The translations under genes were made by a program, and so were the position numbers. Below the pieces are notes generated by a model. That model searched no databases. It was not told the origin of the DNA and was given only the letters and a program-made list of their open reading frames with translations. 64,000 nucleotides of DNA from JANRKB01 sp033763695 (GTDB lineage: Bacteria; Planctomycetota; Phycisphaerae; Phycisphaerales; UBA1924): NCBI GenBank assembly GCA_033763695.1, contig JANRKB010000027.1, forward strand, positions 62,001 to 126,000, read 5' to 3'. The stretch's first letter is position 1, and every line of letters begins with the position of its first letter. Of this stretch, positions 26,186 to 35,948 are shown in pieces.

Positions 26186-28516
26186 TTACACACGCCGTGC
26201 AAGGCGCAGGCTGTTGAGCACCACGCTCACGCTGCTGCATGCCATCGCCGCGCTCGCGATCATCGGCGAGAGCAACCAGCCCGTGAGCGGATAGAGCACT
26301 CCCGCGGCGACCGGGATGCCCACCAGGTTGTACACAAACGCCCAGAAAAGATTGCGACGAATCGTCCGCATCGTCGCGTGAGAGAGGCCGATCGCCTCGG
26401 CCACCGCACGAAGATCGCCGCGCATCAGCGTGATGTCCGCCGACTCGATCGCGACGTCAGTACCCGTGCCGACGGCCAGTCCGACGTCCGCCTGCGCCAG
26501 CGCGGGCGCATCGTTGATGCCGTCGCCGACCATGCCGACGACCAAGCCCCGCTCCTGCAGCGCCTTCACCATCGCCGCCTTGTCACGCGGCATGACTTCC
26601 GCATACACCTCATCAACGCCGACCTGGGCCGCGACGGCGTCCGCCGTGCGCTTCGCATCGCCCGTCATAATCACGACCTTGAGACCGCGCGCGTGCAACG
26701 CCGCGATCGCCTCTCGAGCCTCGGGTCGCACCGTGTCCGCAACGCCGATGATTCCTGCGAAGCGTCCGTCAATCGCGACAAACATCGGCGTCCGTCCCTG
26801 CGCGGCGATGGCTTCTGCGCTCGCCAGTGAAGAGATCGGAATGCCCCGCTCCGACAGCAGCGCCGCGTTGCCCACAAGCACAGCCCGCCCGTCAACTTGA
26901 GCATCGATGCCGCGTCCGGCGATCGCGCTGAACGAGTCAGGTTCCACCAGCGCCACGCCGCGCCGCTCGGCTTCACAAACGATTGCGGCACCCAGCGGGT
27001 GTTCACTGTGTCGCTCGGCCGACGCCGCGAGCCGCAAGAACGCAGCATCGTCAATCCCGGTGTCCTCTGCGCGGTTGACATCCGTCACCGCGGGCTTTCC
27101 ATGCGTGATCGTTCCCGTCTTGTCGAGCACGATGGCCGTGAGCCGATGCGCCGTTTCCAGCGCTTCGCCGCCCTTGATGAGGATGCCGCGCATGGCGCCA
27201 AGCCCGGTGCCGACCATGATCGCCGTCGGCGTCGCCAGGCCCAGCGCACACGGGCACGCGATGATCAGCACAGAGACGGCCGTTGTGAGCGCCATGCTCA
27301 ACCGACCGTCGAGCGGTGCGGCGAACCACCACACAATGAAAGTGACGAGCGCAATCGCCAGCACGATCGGCACAAACACGCCACTCACGCGATCCGCGAG
27401 CCGCGCGATCGGGGCCTTGCTCCCCTGCGCCTCCTGCACAAACCTCACAATCTGCCGTAGTGCCGAGTCCGCACCGACTCTGGTGGCGACGACGCGCAGC
27501 GCACCCGTCGTGTTCATGGTCGCGCCATAGACCTCGTCGCCGGGGTTCTTCTCGACCGGCACGCTTTCGCCCGTCAGCATCGATTCATCGACGGCGGACT
27601 GGCCGCGCTCGACCTTTCCGTCGACGGGGATCTTCTCGCCCGGACGCACCAGCACGCGATCGCCCGCGACGACGGCATCGATGGGGACGTCCACTTCACG
27701 CCCGTCTCGCTCAATACGTGCCGTCTTGGGCTGCAGGCCGATGAGCCGCCGGATCGCCGCGGTCGTTCGGCCTGTCGCGCGCGATTCGAAGTACTTCCCG
27801 AGCAGCACCAGCACGATGATCGTCGCCGCCGCTTCGTAGTATACGGGCGCAAGCGTGCCGTGCGTCTCGTGCGCCGCGGCTCCTCCGGCATGCACAAAGA
27901 AGCCGGGCCAGATCGTCGCCGCCAGCGAGAACGTGTACGCCGCCGTCGTGCCCAGCGCGACGAGCGTGTCCATGTTCGCGCTCCCGTGCCGCAGACCGAG
28001 CCACGCCGAGCGATGGAACTGCCAGCCGCACCAGAACATCACCGGCGTCGCGAGAGCGAGCTGAAGCCAGTTCAGCCACGGCCCCAGCGGCGGGCGATGA
28101 AACGCCTCGATCGTCCCGTGCGACATCGCAATCACCACCAGCGGCACGCTGAACACCGCACCGACGATGATCTTCTGCATGAGCCGCGACGGATCTGCGG
28201 CATGATCGCGGGCATCCAGCAAAGTGTCACGCAAGCCAGACTCGACCTGCGGCACCAACGCTTGATATCCGAGCCTGTTGATGAGCTCGACCAGCCGCTC
28301 AACCGTCATCGTCGCCACGTCGTAGTTCACGGTTCCGACTTTGGTGCCAAAGTTCACATGCGCGTTCGCGACGCCCGCCTCTGCACTGAGTCGACGCTCG
28401 ATCCGAGCCGCACATGCCGCGCAGGTCATGCCTTCAATCGCCAGATCGCAGCGTGCGAGAGTTGCGAGCCGCGTCGCGGCCGCATCGTCGCGCTGTCGTG
28501 TTCCAGGTGCATGCAT
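26186..28516 (-). CDS. copA: Cu(I)-exporting P1B-type ATPase
   Basis: Copper efflux pump of 776 aa in the inner membrane. It has a single N-terminal HMA domain with GMTCAACAARIE, eight predicted helices, the metal-binding CPC in helix 6 (ACPCALG, about 420), the phosphorylation site DKTGT (about 465), the HP locus HSEHPLGAA and the hinge VGDGINDAPALAQAD. All catalytic residues are present. The CPC motif and GMTCAAC metal site point to Cu(I) or Ag(I). No copper regulator or chaperone gene is adjacent. It is convergent with the broken rnr and divergent from dnaB. Confidence 0.93.
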   Translation of the reverse strand: MHAPGTRQRDDAAATRLATLARCDLAIEGMTCAACAARIERRLSAEAGVANAHVNFGTKVGTVNYDVATMTVERLVELINRLGYQALVPQVESGLRDTLLDARDHAADPSRLMQKIIVGAVFSVPLVVIAMSHGTIEAFHRPPLGPWLNWLQLALATPVMFWCGWQFHRSAWLGLRHGSANMDTLVALGTTAAYTFSLAATIWPGFFVHAGGAAAHETHGTLAPVYYEAAATIIVLVLLGKYFESRATGRTTAAIRRLIGLQPKTARIERDGREVDVPIDAVVAGDRVLVRPGEKIPVDGKVERGQSAVDESMLTGESVPVEKNPGDEVYGATMNTTGALRVVATRVGADSALRQIVRFVQEAQGSKAPIARLADRVSGVFVPIVLAIALVTFIVWWFAAPLDGRLSMALTTAVSVLIIACPCALGLATPTAIMVGTGLGAMRGILIKGGEALETAHRLTAIVLDKTGTITHGKPAVTDVNRAEDTGIDDAAFLRLAASAERHSEHPLGAAIVCEAERRGVALVEPDSFSAIAGRGIDAQVDGRAVLVGNAALLSERGIPISSLASAEAIAAQGRTPMFVAIDGRFAGIIGVADTVRPEAREAIAALHARGLKVVIMTGDAKRTADAVAAQVGVDEVYAEVMPRDKAAMVKALQERGLVVGMVGDGINDAPALAQADVGLAVGTGTDVAIESADITLMRGDLRAVAEAIGLSHATMRTIRRNLFWAFVYNLVGIPVAAGVLYPLTGWLLSPMIASAAMACSSVSVVLNSLRLARRV

Positions 28517-28781
28517 TCGCGAGTCCGTCTCCGTCCGAGCCCAGTTCTCTGATGCCGCTCGCCAACTGTCGCGATCGTCTCCGACTGATCATTGCCATTC
28601 GATTCTGTCGGCCAACACTCGGATCGAACGAGCGTTGGTATCGCTGGCGTTTGGGACATGTGAGGAGGTGTCCTTCGCTTCGAGAGAGCCGCAACGCCGG
28701 ATACCTCGGCATCGTGGATTTCGCCTGCAAAGACTGTCATTTGTCCTTGATTCTCGCGACGACATGCGACACTGTCCCTCG

Positions 28782-30581
28782 ATGTCGACGTTCCCTTCCT
28801 CATCCGGTTCCGGCGACTCTGGCGCGAATCAGTTCGTGGGCCAGTTCGCCGACTCTGGCCAGCGCGGCGAGTCCGGCGGACGCCCGCGCCGCCGTGACGA
28901 TCGCCCGCGTCCGGTCCTCGGCAAACTCTTTGATCGCGAGCCGCCGCAATCGCTCGAAGCCGAGATGTCGTTGCTCGGCTCGATGCTCCTCGACCCCAAC
29001 GTCATCGGCGACATCCTCTCGACCGTCAAGCGTGCCGAGGATTTCTATCTCGAAGCCCACGGTGCGATCTATCGCGTCCTCATCGCGCTCTACGACAAGC
29101 GCCACAGTGTCGACCTCGTTCAGGTCGTCGACGCGCTCCGTGACAACGGCCAGCTCGACGCCGTTGGCGGTACCGATTACCTCATCAGGCTCGCCGAGGC
29201 GGTGCCCAGCGCGGTCAACGCCCCGCACTACGCCAAGATCGTCGCCGAGAAGGCCAAGCTCCGTCGGCTCATCGAAGCCGCGGGCCAGATCCTTTACGAC
29301 GGCTATCACGCCAGCGAACTCTCCGCCGAGGGCGCACGCGAAGTGCTCGATCGCGCCGAGATGGCGGTCTTTGAGATCGCGCAGGAAGCCCAGGACAACG
29401 AGCCGCAGAAGCTCGTCGAGTTGCTTCATCAGGAGATCGAGCGACTCGAGAATGCCGAGGGCAAGGGCTACTCGGGCTTGCCCACGGGCTTCGCCGAACT
29501 CGACGGTCTTTTGCAGGGCCTGCAACCCGGCGAAATGATCATCGTCGCGGCACGTCCGTCGATGGGCAAGACCGCGCTCGCCCTCAACATGGCCGAGCAG
29601 ATCGCCTTCGGCGGCGCACTCCGGGCCGGCGGTGCAAACAACCCCGTCGCGCTCTTCAGCCTCGAAATGTCCAAGAGTGCTGTCGTCCAGCGTCTCATCT
29701 CGGCCGCCTCCGGCGTCTCCAGCCAGCACCTGCGATCCGGCGGTGACCTGGGCATGGAGCGATGGAAGCGACTTCTCGCCGCGGCTCAGGAACTCGGTCA
29801 GGCTCCCGTCTACATCGACGACACGCCCAACATGACGATCCTGCAGTTGCGTGCCCGCGCACGCCGCCTCGTCGCGCAGCACGGCGTGCGATGCCTCATG
29901 ATCGACTACCTCCAGCTCATGTCCGCCCCCGGCGCCAGCCGCGAAGGCCGCCAGAACGAAGTTTCCGCGATCAGCCGCGGCGTCAAGGCACTCGCCCGCG
30001 AACTCAACGTGCCCGTCGTCTGCTTGAGCCAGCTCAATCGCGCCAGCGAACAGCGTGAAGGCAACCGCCCGCGCATGAGCGATCTCCGCGAATCAGGCTC
30101 GATCGAGCAGGACGCCGACGTCATCATCCTGCTGCATCGTGAGGAGTATTACCACACGCAGGATCCCGACTGGGCCATCGAAAACCCCGACAAAGTCGGT
30201 GTCGCCGAACTCATCGTCGCCAAGCAACGCAACGGCCCGACCGGCGTTGTCAAGTTGACATGGGACAGCAGCACGACGCGTTTCAAGAATCACGCCGCGG
30301 TCAACATCGACATCGGCTACATCCCGCCTTCGCCCACGCCGTCGCGATCCGCGCCGCCTCAACCCGCGGCACACCCGCCCCAGCAATCGGGCGACGACTT
30401 CGGCGCGCCGTTCGACGAGATCAAGCCGATGCCGCGTGCGTCGGGCCCGTCATCTCCGCCGCCCTTCACGCCCGGCGGCTTCATGCCCGGCCGCAAGACC
30501 GGACCGATCGAAAACCACCGCGATGGCGGCGGTCCAGATCATGATGGTGCAGTCGACGATATCGACGATCTGCCGATCTGA
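28782..30581 (+). CDS. dnaB: Replicative DNA helicase
   Basis: DnaB hexameric 5'-3' helicase of 599 aa that unwinds the replication fork. A family-unusual N-terminal extension of about 60 aa is Ser/Gly/Arg-rich and disordered. The conserved N-terminal domain begins at PPQSLEAEMSLLGSMLLDP. The RecA-like motor has Walker A (ARPSMGKTALALN, about 255-267), FSLEMSKSAVVQRL, LMIDYLQLM and DLRESGSIEQDADVI. A Pro-rich, acidic C-terminal tail of about 90 aa follows the core. No intein is seen. The start at 28782 has no Shine-Dalgarno; an in-frame ATG at 28764 is the alternative. A GACACT box ends 8 nt before the ATG. Confidence 0.93.
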   Translation: MSTFPSSSGSGDSGANQFVGQFADSGQRGESGGRPRRRDDRPRPVLGKLFDREPPQSLEAEMSLLGSMLLDPNVIGDILSTVKRAEDFYLEAHGAIYRVLIALYDKRHSVDLVQVVDALRDNGQLDAVGGTDYLIRLAEAVPSAVNAPHYAKIVAEKAKLRRLIEAAGQILYDGYHASELSAEGAREVLDRAEMAVFEIAQEAQDNEPQKLVELLHQEIERLENAEGKGYSGLPTGFAELDGLLQGLQPGEMIIVAARPSMGKTALALNMAEQIAFGGALRAGGANNPVALFSLEMSKSAVVQRLISAASGVSSQHLRSGGDLGMERWKRLLAAAQELGQAPVYIDDTPNMTILQLRARARRLVAQHGVRCLMIDYLQLMSAPGASREGRQNEVSAISRGVKALARELNVPVVCLSQLNRASEQREGNRPRMSDLRESGSIEQDADVIILLHREEYYHTQDPDWAIENPDKVGVAELIVAKQRNGPTGVVKLTWDSSTTRFKNHAAVNIDIGYIPPSPTPSRSAPPQPAAHPPQQSGDDFGAPFDEIKPMPRASGPSSPPPFTPGGFMPGRKTGPIENHRDGGGPDHDGAVDDIDDLPI

Positions 30582-30601
30582 CGGCGTCGGTCGACGCTGG
30601 T

Positions 30602-32392
30602 TCACGAGCGAGTCGGCCGCTCGCAGGCTTGCCGTTCGCACCACTCGCCCCACAAGCTGCGCAGGGCCGCTTCAATACGACGCGCGTACGCCGGCCCGTC
30701 GCAGAGCGACGAGCGTCGAACCTGCTCGCGCAGCCCGGCTCGATACGCAGCACGCTGCGTCCGATCTGCGGCGAGGGCGATCGCTCGCGCGACGTACGCG
30801 TCTTCGCCGTCGGCGATCAGTTCCGTCGCACCGATCGCGGTCAGAAGCGAGGTGCCAACGCGCGACGCATGCACCGGGCCGCGTGCCGTGATGACAGGCA
30901 CTCCCATCCAGATTGCCTCGCATGTCGTGGTCGTGCCGTTGTAGACTAGCGGGTCCAGCGCGATATCCATGCGGCTGTAGAGTTCAAGGTGGTCGTGGAT
31001 CGTCGCGGTCGATGCGAGCAGATCAACGCGATCAGGTGCGATGCCGTGCGACTTGAGCCGCTCCATCATCGCGTCACGCGCGAATGGCTGCGAGAGCCCC
31101 TGCGCTTTGAGCATGAGCCGCGCGCGTGGCACGCCATTCAAGATCTGTGCCCACGCGGCAAGCGTGCGATCACCAAGCTTGCGAAGCACGTTGAACGATC
31201 CAAACACGACGGGTGCGTTCGGGTCGTCGGCCGATCGAGACACTGGCTCTGGAGCATCCTCGGGCGGGCGATAGCACAGGAAGCACCCGTCAACACGAAC
31301 AAGCCGCTCGCAGTGCAGCGCGTCAGCTTCCGGCGGGTCCGTGTGCCGATCAACGATCCGCGCGTCCATCTGCGTCACGCCAGTCGTGCCCGGATAGCCG
31401 ATCATGGTCACCTGGACGGGCGCACCGCGCTGGTGAAATGTGACCAGCGAGTGATTCGCCGTGTGCCCGCTCAGGTCGATCAGAACATCAATCTGCTGCT
31501 GACGGATCTTCGCGGTCAGTTGCTCGAACGTGAGCGGTTGCACGGCGTGCCACGCCGCACAACGTGCCTTGAGCCGCTGCGAAAAGTCATCCTCGCGCAG
31601 CGCGGTTGAGAACGCGATGTACTCCACGCGTGCCGCGTCGGCGTACTCAAGAAGCGGCTCGACAAAGAACGCCACCGAATGCCTTCTCAGATCCCCGGAC
31701 ACAAGCCCGATGCGCAGCTTGCGCTCAGGATCTCGGCTGTTGCGAAAGATGTGCCGATCCGGCGGCAGTTGTCGCTCGAGCGCTGCGTTGTACGCATCAT
31801 GCACGCCGCGGACGTGCGACGCCGGCATGGACTCCGCGTAATGACTCGCGAGACACGCCGCAGTACGGAGGTTCGTGTCGTCCGGGTGGGCGAGGCACGC
31901 ATCGCGAAGCAACGCCGCCGACTCGTCGTGATGACCAAGATCCGACAAAGCGGCGGCGAGGTTGAATGTCAGCTCAGGGCTGCCGGGCAGGACTTCCAGT
32001 CCCGCGCGACATGTCGCCACGCCCGCGGCATAGTCGCCGATGATGAACTGCTGTGCCGAGAGCGAAGCCCGCCACTGCACCTGCGTCGGCGCAAGCTCGA
32101 CAGCGCGCGTGAGCGGACCGATCGCCGCGGCGCTGTCGCCGCTGAGGCCCAGCGCGATGCCAAGGTTGCCGATGCAGTCGACGTCATTGGGCGCGGCGTC
32201 GGCGGCACGCTTGGCATAGAACAGGCTCTGATCGCGAAGACCGAGGCGGCCAAACGCGACGGACGCAAGCAGGTCAAGCCCGGGGTCAGAGCCGCGGGCC
32301 ATCGCACGCACCGCCGCGACGCGGGCTTGTTCGAAGTTGCCCTGTGCGAGCGCGGCTTGGATGGGGGCGTGTTTGGGGCCAAGCTGTGGCAT
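30602..32392 (-). CDS. TPR / GT41 (SPINDLY-OGT-like) glycosyltransferase, copy 3
   Basis: Protein of 596 aa: TPR-like helical repeats (about 10-230), then an O-GlcNAc-transferase-like catalytic half. Hallmarks are LVSGDLRRHSVAFFVEPLLEY with the conserved His, DVLIDLSGHTA, TMIGYPGTTGV, FGSFNVLRKLGDRTLAAW, the nucleotide-sugar lysine in LMLKAQGLS, and NGTTTTCEAIWMGVPVIT. All the residues I know for the fold are present, so an active protein O-glycosyltransferase is likely; the donor sugar and acceptors are unknown. The ATG at 32392 shares its A with the stop of the preceding gene (TGATG), so translation is coupled. Upstream in-frame sequence is Arg-rich antisense shadow and was excluded. Confidence 0.85.
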   Translation of the reverse strand: MPQLGPKHAPIQAALAQGNFEQARVAAVRAMARGSDPGLDLLASVAFGRLGLRDQSLFYAKRAADAAPNDVDCIGNLGIALGLSGDSAAAIGPLTRAVELAPTQVQWRASLSAQQFIIGDYAAGVATCRAGLEVLPGSPELTFNLAAALSDLGHHDESAALLRDACLAHPDDTNLRTAACLASHYAESMPASHVRGVHDAYNAALERQLPPDRHIFRNSRDPERKLRIGLVSGDLRRHSVAFFVEPLLEYADAARVEYIAFSTALREDDFSQRLKARCAAWHAVQPLTFEQLTAKIRQQQIDVLIDLSGHTANHSLVTFHQRGAPVQVTMIGYPGTTGVTQMDARIVDRHTDPPEADALHCERLVRVDGCFLCYRPPEDAPEPVSRSADDPNAPVVFGSFNVLRKLGDRTLAAWAQILNGVPRARLMLKAQGLSQPFARDAMMERLKSHGIAPDRVDLLASTATIHDHLELYSRMDIALDPLVYNGTTTTCEAIWMGVPVITARGPVHASRVGTSLLTAIGATELIADGEDAYVARAIALAADRTQRAAYRAGLREQVRRSSLCDGPAYARRIEAALRSLWGEWCERQACERPTRS

Positions 32393-34164
32393 CAGAGACG
32401 TCCTTCCAAAGAGCGGCGCGGAGCAGTACAGAGTGTGCGCAGCGCGTGTTCGAAGCGACTCGCGAACGCGGGGCCGTCGCACAATGCGCTCGCCGCCACG
32501 CGCTCGCGGAGTGTCGCGCGGAGTGCGTCGCGGCGTGGAGCGTCGTTGGCGAGTGCCACGGCTCGCCCGATGTAGTCTTCGCGATCGGTCGCGATCAACT
32601 CGTCGAGTCCGACGGCACGAAGAAGAGACGCGCCGACGCGCGAGGCATGCGTGTCGCCGAGCTGCGTGATGACCGGCACGCCCATCCAAATCGATTCGCA
32701 CGTCGTGGTGGTGCCGTGATACGGGACAGTGTCGAGCGCGATGTGGACGTCGTGGTACGCGGCGAGGTGATCAGCGAGCGCGTCGGGCGGCGGAAGCATG
32801 CGCACACGATCGACACTGATGCCTGCGTCAATGCAGCGAGCAAGCACATCGTCACGCAGGCTTGCGTCCTTGAAATGCTGTGACTTGAGCGCGAGCAAGG
32901 AGCCGGGCACCGCGGCGAGGATGCGCGACCATGTCGCGAGAAGCGGGTCGTTGATCTTGGCGATCGCGTTGAAGGATCCGAACACGATCGGACCCGAGGG
33001 CGGTGCCGTGACCGGCGGTGCCTCCGGTGGAGGCTGAAAGCAGAGGAAACATGGATCAAGACGCACGAGCGGCTCGGTTGCGAATGACTCCGCGCCAGCC
33101 GGGTCTGTGTGCGAATCAACGAGTCGGGCGTCAAGGCCGGTAAGCCCTGTGGTGTTGGCGTAGCCGAGGTACGTGGCGACGACCGGCGCGGGACGCCGTG
33201 CGACGACGCCGAGGCGACCGCCGTTGGTGAGACCAGCCAGGTCGATAAGCACGTCGAGCCCGTCCTTCTTCATCGCGGCGATGATCTGCTCGTCGGTGAG
33301 CGAGAGTGTGTCGTGCCAGACGGCGAAGCGGGGCTTGAGACGTGCCGTGACGGTGTCATGCACACGCGGGTCGAGGTTCGAGTAGGCAACAAACTCGACG
33401 CGATCGGCGGGCGCGTGCGCGAGCAATGGCTCGATGAAGTACGCGACCGAATGACGGCGAATGTCCGGCGAGAGCAGTCCGACGCGCAGGCGGCGATTGG
33501 CGTCGGTGGGGGACGGCGCGGATGTGGCGGCGTTCGACGCGACCTTGAACGTGCGGCCGTGCCGGACGTGACGATCGAAAACTTCCGCGGCAGACTGACC
33601 ACTGGCAAAGTTGGAGGCGACGGCAATGTTGCGCTGCAGGAGCGCGTCGTGCGGATGCGCACGAGCAATCGGCTCGATCAGACGCAGTGCCTCGGCAGCA
33701 CGCCCGGCGATGAGAAGAAACGCCGCAGCCGGACCGGCCAGACCGGGATGAGAACCCGTGGCCTCAAGACCCGCAACGATGGTGCGCGACGCGGCGCGTG
33801 TGCGTCCGGTGCTCAGTTCAAGATTGGCGAGGCCGAGCCACGCGGGGGCAGTGGTGGGGTCAAGCTCAACAGCGCGGCGGAACGCCTGTTCGGCTTCATC
33901 GGCCCGCCCGAGTCGCACCAGCAGTTGCCCGCGCGTGTTGTGAAAGTTGCCGATTCTTGGGCTGCTCGCGATCGCTTTGTCCACGTAGAACAGGCCGCGC
34001 AGCGCGTCGTTGGCCATCAGACAGGCAAGAGCGACGCCGTGGTTGAACTCGGGTTCGTTCGGAGCCTGCTGCGCAAGTCGGAGGAGCGCGGGCAGGGTCT
34101 GGGCGGCCTTGCCACTCATGGCGTCTCGCATGGCCGCCGCGAAGCGTGCCTCGGCGCTGCTCAT
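32392..34164 (-). CDS. TPR / GT41 (SPINDLY-OGT-like) glycosyltransferase, copy 2
   Basis: Middle paralogue of the tandem, 590 aa, with TPR repeats at about 15-200 (including AFRRAVELDPTTAPAWLGLANL) and the same catalytic layout: LLSPDIRRHSVAYFIEPLLAH, DVLIDLAGLTNGGR, TYLGYANTTGL, VFGSFNAIAKINDPLLATW, LLALKSQHFKDASLRD and HGTTTTCESIWMGVPVIT. It differs clearly from its neighbours, so the copies are old duplicates or separately acquired rather than recent. The start at 34164 overlaps the previous stop as ATGA. Each copy has its own TPR part, suggesting distinct protein partners. Confidence 0.85.
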   Translation of the reverse strand: MSSAEARFAAAMRDAMSGKAAQTLPALLRLAQQAPNEPEFNHGVALACLMANDALRGLFYVDKAIASSPRIGNFHNTRGQLLVRLGRADEAEQAFRRAVELDPTTAPAWLGLANLELSTGRTRAASRTIVAGLEATGSHPGLAGPAAAFLLIAGRAAEALRLIEPIARAHPHDALLQRNIAVASNFASGQSAAEVFDRHVRHGRTFKVASNAATSAPSPTDANRRLRVGLLSPDIRRHSVAYFIEPLLAHAPADRVEFVAYSNLDPRVHDTVTARLKPRFAVWHDTLSLTDEQIIAAMKKDGLDVLIDLAGLTNGGRLGVVARRPAPVVATYLGYANTTGLTGLDARLVDSHTDPAGAESFATEPLVRLDPCFLCFQPPPEAPPVTAPPSGPIVFGSFNAIAKINDPLLATWSRILAAVPGSLLALKSQHFKDASLRDDVLARCIDAGISVDRVRMLPPPDALADHLAAYHDVHIALDTVPYHGTTTTCESIWMGVPVITQLGDTHASRVGASLLRAVGLDELIATDREDYIGRAVALANDAPRRDALRATLRERVAASALCDGPAFASRFEHALRTLCTAPRRSLEGRL

Positions 34165-35948
34165 GCCGAAGCTCCCGCGCGATCGCGTGCGGACGTGTAC
34201 GCAGCCTCGACCGCGCTCCAGAAGCGAGCGGCGAAACCTTGACCATCGCACAGCGGTGAAGCAAGCATGCGCTGACGCAGCGAGCGGCGGAGATCAAGGC
34301 GTCGCGTGACATCGGCCGCAAGTGCGACGGCGGTATGTGCGAAGCCGGGCTCGTCGGCGGAGACAAGATCATCAAGGCCGACGGCGTGAAGCAGCGACGC
34401 GCCGACGCGCGATGCGTGGGTCTGGCCCGTCATCGTGACGACAGGCACGCCCATCCACAGCGCTTCGCATGTGGTGGTGGTGCCGTGGTAGGGGAAGGTG
34501 TCGAGCGCGATATCCACGCGCCCGTAGGTCGCGAGATGTTCCGCAAGCGTCTTGGTCTGCGGCAGCAGTTCAGTGCGATCGGCGATGCCGTGCTGAGCGA
34601 GCAGCGAAGCAAATCGCTCTCGCGTCGAGGCGTTGTCCAGGCCGCGACTCTTGATGATCAGGCGTGCACTGGGCGTCGCGCGAAGCACCGCTGCCCAGAG
34701 ACGCAGCGTGGCGTCGTTGATCTTACTCAGGACGTTGAAGCTCGCGAATGTGATATGTCCGACGCAACCAGACGCGAGCGTGTCAAACGTCGGCGCGCCA
34801 GGATCGCCCTGATAGCAGAGAAAACATGGGTCGATCCGCACCAGCGATTCGGTCGCGCTGGCGTCGCTGCCGGGCGGGTCGGTCAGGCTGTCGACGATGC
34901 GTGCATCAATGCGAGTAAGGCCGGTCGAGTTCGGATAACCGCAGTAGGTGATGCTCACGGGTGCGGGGTGGACGGCGAGGACGCCGGGACGCCCGCCGTG
35001 AGTGAGCCCGGCAAGGTCGATGAGCACATCGACGCGATCGTCGCGGATGCGCTTGGCGAGCAGCGCATCACCCATCGCGGCTGCATCGATCCACGCACTG
35101 AAGAGCGGCTTCAGGCGCGACGTGGTCGCGTCGGGCTCGGCGGTGGAGGAGTAGGCGCGGAGCTCAAACCGTGTGCGATCGGCGTGGTGCAGCAGCGGTT
35201 CGGTGAAGAACGCGACCGAATGCTGACGGAAGTCCGGAGACATGATTCCAACGCGTAGCGGCCGAGCCTCACGCGAGAACGCCGCAGGCGGCATCGGCGC
35301 GACCGACGCTTCGATCATCTCGCCAAAGCGGCGATGACGGGCGGCGACCTGAGCCGCATCGAGCGACGGAAGGTAGTTGGAGATCGTCGCGAGCATGCGT
35401 GCCGTCTGCGGCGTCGCGGTGCCGTGCGCTTCAAGGTCGTTCAGCAGGTTCCATGCTTCGTCAGCACGGGCCGATTCGAGCAAGAGCGCGGCCAGATTGC
35501 TCGCGGCTCCATCGTGCGTCGGTGCGCGACGAAGCAGCTCACGCAGATGCGCTTCGGCATCGTGCTGTGCGCCGTCGTGCTGATCGATGAGCGCGAGGTT
35601 CAGCCGAGCCGCGTGCTGGTCGGGGTCGATCTCGATCGAGCGCTGAAGCGAGGCACGAGCGCCCTTCGCGTCGCGCGCGAACATGCGTGCCTCGCCGAGC
35701 ATCGCGAGCACGGTCGGATGGTCTTTGGCAACCGCGGCGGCGCGTTCGATGAAGAACACCGCAGTCGCGTACTCGCCGAGGTCGCAGAGCACGCCGCCCA
35801 TCAAGTAGTTGAGATCAGCGTTGTTCGCGTCCCGCGCCAGGGCACGCTGAAGAATCTGACGTGCGCCGCCGAGATCACCGGCGGCATAGCGCTGCTGGGC
35901 CTGCGCGAGAGCCGCGGCAGAGGCGGAGTTGGAAGGCGCGCCCGCCAT
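34161..35948 (-). CDS. TPR / GT41 (SPINDLY-OGT-like) glycosyltransferase, copy 1
   Basis: First of the three paralogues, 595 aa. TPR repeats occupy about 10-175 (RYAAGDLGGARQILQRALARD is the first). The catalytic half has IMSPDFRQHSVAFFTEPLLHH, DVLIDLAGLTHGGR, TYCGYPNSTGLTRIDARIVD, FASFNVLSKINDATLRLW, LIIKSRGLDNASTRERF and HGTTTTCEALWMGVPVVT. The ATG at 35948 shares its A with the trpE stop codon (TGATG), so it is translated from the trpE transcript. A GTG at 35951 is an alternative start. Confidence 0.85.
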   Translation of the reverse strand: MAGAPSNSASAAALAQAQQRYAAGDLGGARQILQRALARDANNADLNYLMGGVLCDLGEYATAVFFIERAAAVAKDHPTVLAMLGEARMFARDAKGARASLQRSIEIDPDQHAARLNLALIDQHDGAQHDAEAHLRELLRRAPTHDGAASNLAALLLESARADEAWNLLNDLEAHGTATPQTARMLATISNYLPSLDAAQVAARHRRFGEMIEASVAPMPPAAFSREARPLRVGIMSPDFRQHSVAFFTEPLLHHADRTRFELRAYSSTAEPDATTSRLKPLFSAWIDAAAMGDALLAKRIRDDRVDVLIDLAGLTHGGRPGVLAVHPAPVSITYCGYPNSTGLTRIDARIVDSLTDPPGSDASATESLVRIDPCFLCYQGDPGAPTFDTLASGCVGHITFASFNVLSKINDATLRLWAAVLRATPSARLIIKSRGLDNASTRERFASLLAQHGIADRTELLPQTKTLAEHLATYGRVDIALDTFPYHGTTTTCEALWMGVPVVTMTGQTHASRVGASLLHAVGLDDLVSADEPGFAHTAVALAADVTRRLDLRRSLRQRMLASPLCDGQGFAARFWSAVEAAYTSARDRAGASA